NCBI GenBank assembly: GCA_019313025.1
Contig: JAFDCA010000486.1
Location: forward strand, 1 to 8,123
Source of the DNA: Deltaproteobacteria bacterium
GTDB lineage: Bacteria; Desulfobacterota; Desulfobacteria; Desulfobacterales; UBA11574
DNA length: 8,123 bases
Direction of reading: 5' to 3'
The notes under the pieces are model-generated. The model did no database searches and was not told the DNA's origin. It saw only the letters and a program-made list of their open reading frames with translations. This document shows, one piece after another, positions 7,101 through 8,123 of the stretch. The position numbers and the translations under genes are program-made. Position 1 is the stretch's first letter; every line of letters begins with the position of its first letter.

Positions 7101-8020
7101 TTCATTACGTTCATGGAGGCGATAACCCCCCTTTTGACAAAACGGTAAGCAAGATCTTGGGCCACCTGACCTTCCATGGTCAAGTCGGTATCGGTAAAGG
7201 TTCCAGTGAGGTACCTCTGTTCAAAATCGGGCTGATAAAGGCGGTTTGGCGGTCCGACAAAATACTTCAGAAAGTCGTCTGATAGAAGTTTTATGTTTTC
7301 AAGGGCATGGGATTTGATAAATCCGTCTCCGATGACCATGAAAGGCAGCATGACCTGTCTCAGTTCAGCGGTTTTAAAGGCGATTGGCAGCAAATCATGA
7401 AGTTCTTGATTATTTTCAGAGACAAGCTGAGCCCATCCGGTGTTGCGAACACCGTAGAAATCGTTGTGGCCGCAGTGAATGCTCAACGATCCCTTATTCA
7501 CCTCTCGGGCCATAACCGTCATAATAACCGGAAGTCGTTTGCCCGCTACTGAATAGAGGTTTTTGGTCTTTAACACCAGCCCCTGTGACGACGTGTTGTC
7601 CACATATCTTCCCCCCTGACACGCCATAGCTTCCACTGCTGCAATGGCTGAGAGCTCATCGCTGGGCTGAAAATACATCAGTTCGGTGCCGAACAGATTT
7701 TTTTGTCCATGAGCGGCGGCCTTGGCAAAATCCTCGGCAATGGGTGTGGATGGTGTTATGGGATAGCCGCAAAGTCCGTCCACCAGACGGGTTAGGATGG
7801 AAAGCGCAGCGTGATTACCATCCAGGATGGATTCTTTGCGCTGACGCAATTTGTTCAATCTTTGTTCATTCATACCGGAAGGATCGAATCCAAAGAGCTT
7901 TTTGGCGTCGAACCGCTCCCACTCTTTCTTCCAGTCCAGCTGAAGGCTCTTCCATTTTCCTCTTTTTCTCTGGTAAGGGAGCACTTCCATTAAAGTGTCT
8001 AAATTTATTTTTGGGGCCAT
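4139..8020 (-). CDS. Single-chain 2-oxoacid (probably pyruvate):ferredoxin oxidoreductase, NifJ-like
   Basis: A 1293-residue cytoplasmic enzyme that should oxidatively decarboxylate a 2-oxoacid with CoA and pass electrons to ferredoxin. Domains in order: a basic N-terminal extension (1-75); the alpha TPP-pyrimidine domain with YPITPSTP (87-93), a likely cofactor-activating Glu122 (PSDE) and Arg172 (VMAR), equivalent to the carboxylate-binding Arg of pyruvate enzymes; domain II (about 300-480); the gamma domain (about 490-640) with GIGAEGVKTA and YGAARKGAPV; a linker; two ferredoxin clusters, Cys803/806/809/813 and 861/864/867/871; and the TPP domain with CPGC (931, 934), NATGC (993), AGDGAIYDIGN, NNEGYMNTG and Cys1162 (SYCSQG), which supply the third [4Fe-4S] cluster. 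Classical one-chain enzymes are about 1170-1230 residues. The start is ATG 8020, which follows AAGGAG; the ATG at 8062 lacks one. It appears monocistronic here. Pyruvate is the likely substrate, but another 2-oxoacid is possible. Confidence 0.9.
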   Translation of the reverse strand: MAPKINLDTLMEVLPYQRKRGKWKSLQLDWKKEWERFDAKKLFGFDPSGMNEQRLNKLRQRKESILDGNHAALSILTRLVDGLCGYPITPSTPIAEDFAKAAAHGQKNLFGTELMYFQPSDELSAIAAVEAMACQGGRYVDNTSSQGLVLKTKNLYSVAGKRLPVIMTVMAREVNKGSLSIHCGHNDFYGVRNTGWAQLVSENNQELHDLLPIAFKTAELRQVMLPFMVIGDGFIKSHALENIKLLSDDFLKYFVGPPNRLYQPDFEQRYLTGTFTDTDLTMEGQVAQDLAYRFVKRGVIASMNVMNQILGANLKVVECYRTEDAEMVVVVLGSAAGVLKDVVDYYRDVQGLKIGVVRPVLFNPPCYEEIAYGVRNAKVITVLERTGMVHNQLLLADLQVALQLSQRAYREGKDEHKLYARDDMPTLLHGVYGLGSKDFNKYDAAAVVENMRACLESDRDNFIRDFYSGVEGPYSLNPVQIPDYKDRELGMTFIGIGAEGVKTALETAAVIYAEESCNGQRYIESGARYGAARKGAPVFMNLRISASPIRNASELTEHDVLAFFNEKFLSGEILRDYVGGLNQNGLLVINSARTADEILETFPVEMRQRIAEKNIKVIAVDATQAALKHLKKNLPGAVMLGLINKETGIFTPEAFEARFTSIMKEKLGAKKGFDIIDSNVALLKEGVKKASTDPIEGICAFAEVSPESQGPSSAIGPEDFSQAPGAAGLPVTMTEKDEMGTIKPVNLIDDFQETFRLEMVKPIMEGKKVPWDRFIPVVPSGTSQYKDVSFMGSQLPVWDAAKCIACGMCAVSCPDSALHSTITDKPVPEGAAAYFKVFKKPPKGIPWQRFALNINAVVDRCKGCGVCAQVCPVDAFKMVEKTQTTATDFFPESYHYLDNTYDAAQYVDRMPLNHQVLFVFSKLHPGKHTLCPGCGEGTINLLTLYALESLRNSPKGIETFYQGLKVLSDKNRLAIEHMIDRGFTIYNINATGCNQVSELVNPFNARIYQAGHYGFGTASAAALGAKFALDQAYANGFNDVLTKIIVFAGDGAIYDIGNGPFNYALGENYDITWVIYNNEGYMNTGAQKSGATRFGCDRSTSPIGIKFAGKTTLHRRIVSQATAISHVYSAKLTVDNPFYAIKILKEAIAYCGPSVVEFFSYCSQGQQSHDWAGPLVSRMMNEARNWQIQVRRPFQKLDISANPDPDQIFPTKGKSFKKGVKREPATFHDVVGMLGQFRGHILSQEEDVIPELIEVNETVSLFRWLRNQCLAGYRETMPTEKEVERIIAERYKP

Positions 8021-8029
8021 TGGTCTTAT

Positions 8030-8035
8030 CTCCTT
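8030..8035 (-). promoter_or_regulatory. Shine-Dalgarno of the oxidoreductase gene; decides the start
   Basis: On the minus strand AAGGAG precedes ATG 8020 by 9 nt (AAGGAGATAAGACCA-ATG). This selects the start giving MAPKINL and excludes the 14-residue upstream extension from ATG 8062. I saw no convincing -35/-10 pair in the remaining 88 bases to the right edge. Confidence 0.8.
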
Positions 8036-8123
8036 GTGACTTATCAAATTAAGATAAATCAAGATTTTTGAAACAGGCTAGAACATTTTTTTGATTGGAA
8101 GATATGGCTTCGAAGGAAGGGTA

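Noticed and set aside
4217..8052. Many plus-strand ORFs of 60-140 codons opposite the oxidoreductase
   Set aside because: All are antisense shadows of a gene with unambiguous domain content; none has a domain or a convincing ribosome site.
8041..8057. TTATC...GATAA dyad upstream of the oxidoreductase as an operator
   Set aside because: Five-base arms in very AT-rich DNA are expected by chance, and no promoter could be placed beside them.
1..8123. CRISPR array, tRNA, rRNA, transposase, toxin-antitoxin or phage genes
   Set aside because: No regularly spaced repeats, no tRNA-like cloverleaf and no such protein families were seen on either strand.

Overview
The window reads as ordinary chromosome of a strict anaerobe. 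The most likely source is a Desulfobacterota relative (Desulfobacterales type): a one-chain 2-oxoacid:ferredoxin oxidoreductase sits beside a RiPP-type radical SAM enzyme, a Tat-dependent lipoprotein and genes of middling GC content. The lineage is inferred from gene content, not from a marker gene.

Layout. (1) 2-898 (+) is the C-terminal part of a radical SAM enzyme of the RiPP maturation family. Its N-terminal half, and any precursor peptide, lie off the left edge. (2) 899-992 is a short intergenic region with a plausible sigma70 promoter and a strong Shine-Dalgarno. (3) 993-4068 (+) holds three genes with a protein quality control theme: a membrane-anchored DjlA co-chaperone (TerB plus J domain), an M48 zinc metalloprotease with TPR repeats carrying a Tat/lipobox signal, and a small J-domain protein with an N-terminal four-cysteine zinc finger. 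The last two are 11 nt apart and probably cotranscribed. Between djlA and the protease lies a roughly 135-bp, nested-palindromic non-coding element (1748-1884) that looks like a dispersed repeat or MITE-like element. (4) 4069-4138 is a short convergent intergenic region with weak dyad symmetry. (5) 8020-4139 (-) is a single 1293-residue oxidoreductase with fused alpha, gamma, ferredoxin (2x [4Fe-4S]) and TPP domains. It keeps the third-cluster cysteines but has unusual spacing and extra terminal segments. Its promoter region runs off the right edge.

How the genes relate. The J proteins would recruit Hsp70 (DnaK), one at the inner membrane and one in the cytoplasm. The lipoprotein protease would act on envelope proteins from the periplasmic side. 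The oxidoreductase is core carbon and electron metabolism and is not obviously linked to the others. No RNA gene, CRISPR array, transposase or phage gene is visible. The items most worth a second look are the palindromic element, the J/M48/J cluster, the atypical oxidoreductase and the RiPP enzyme at the left edge.
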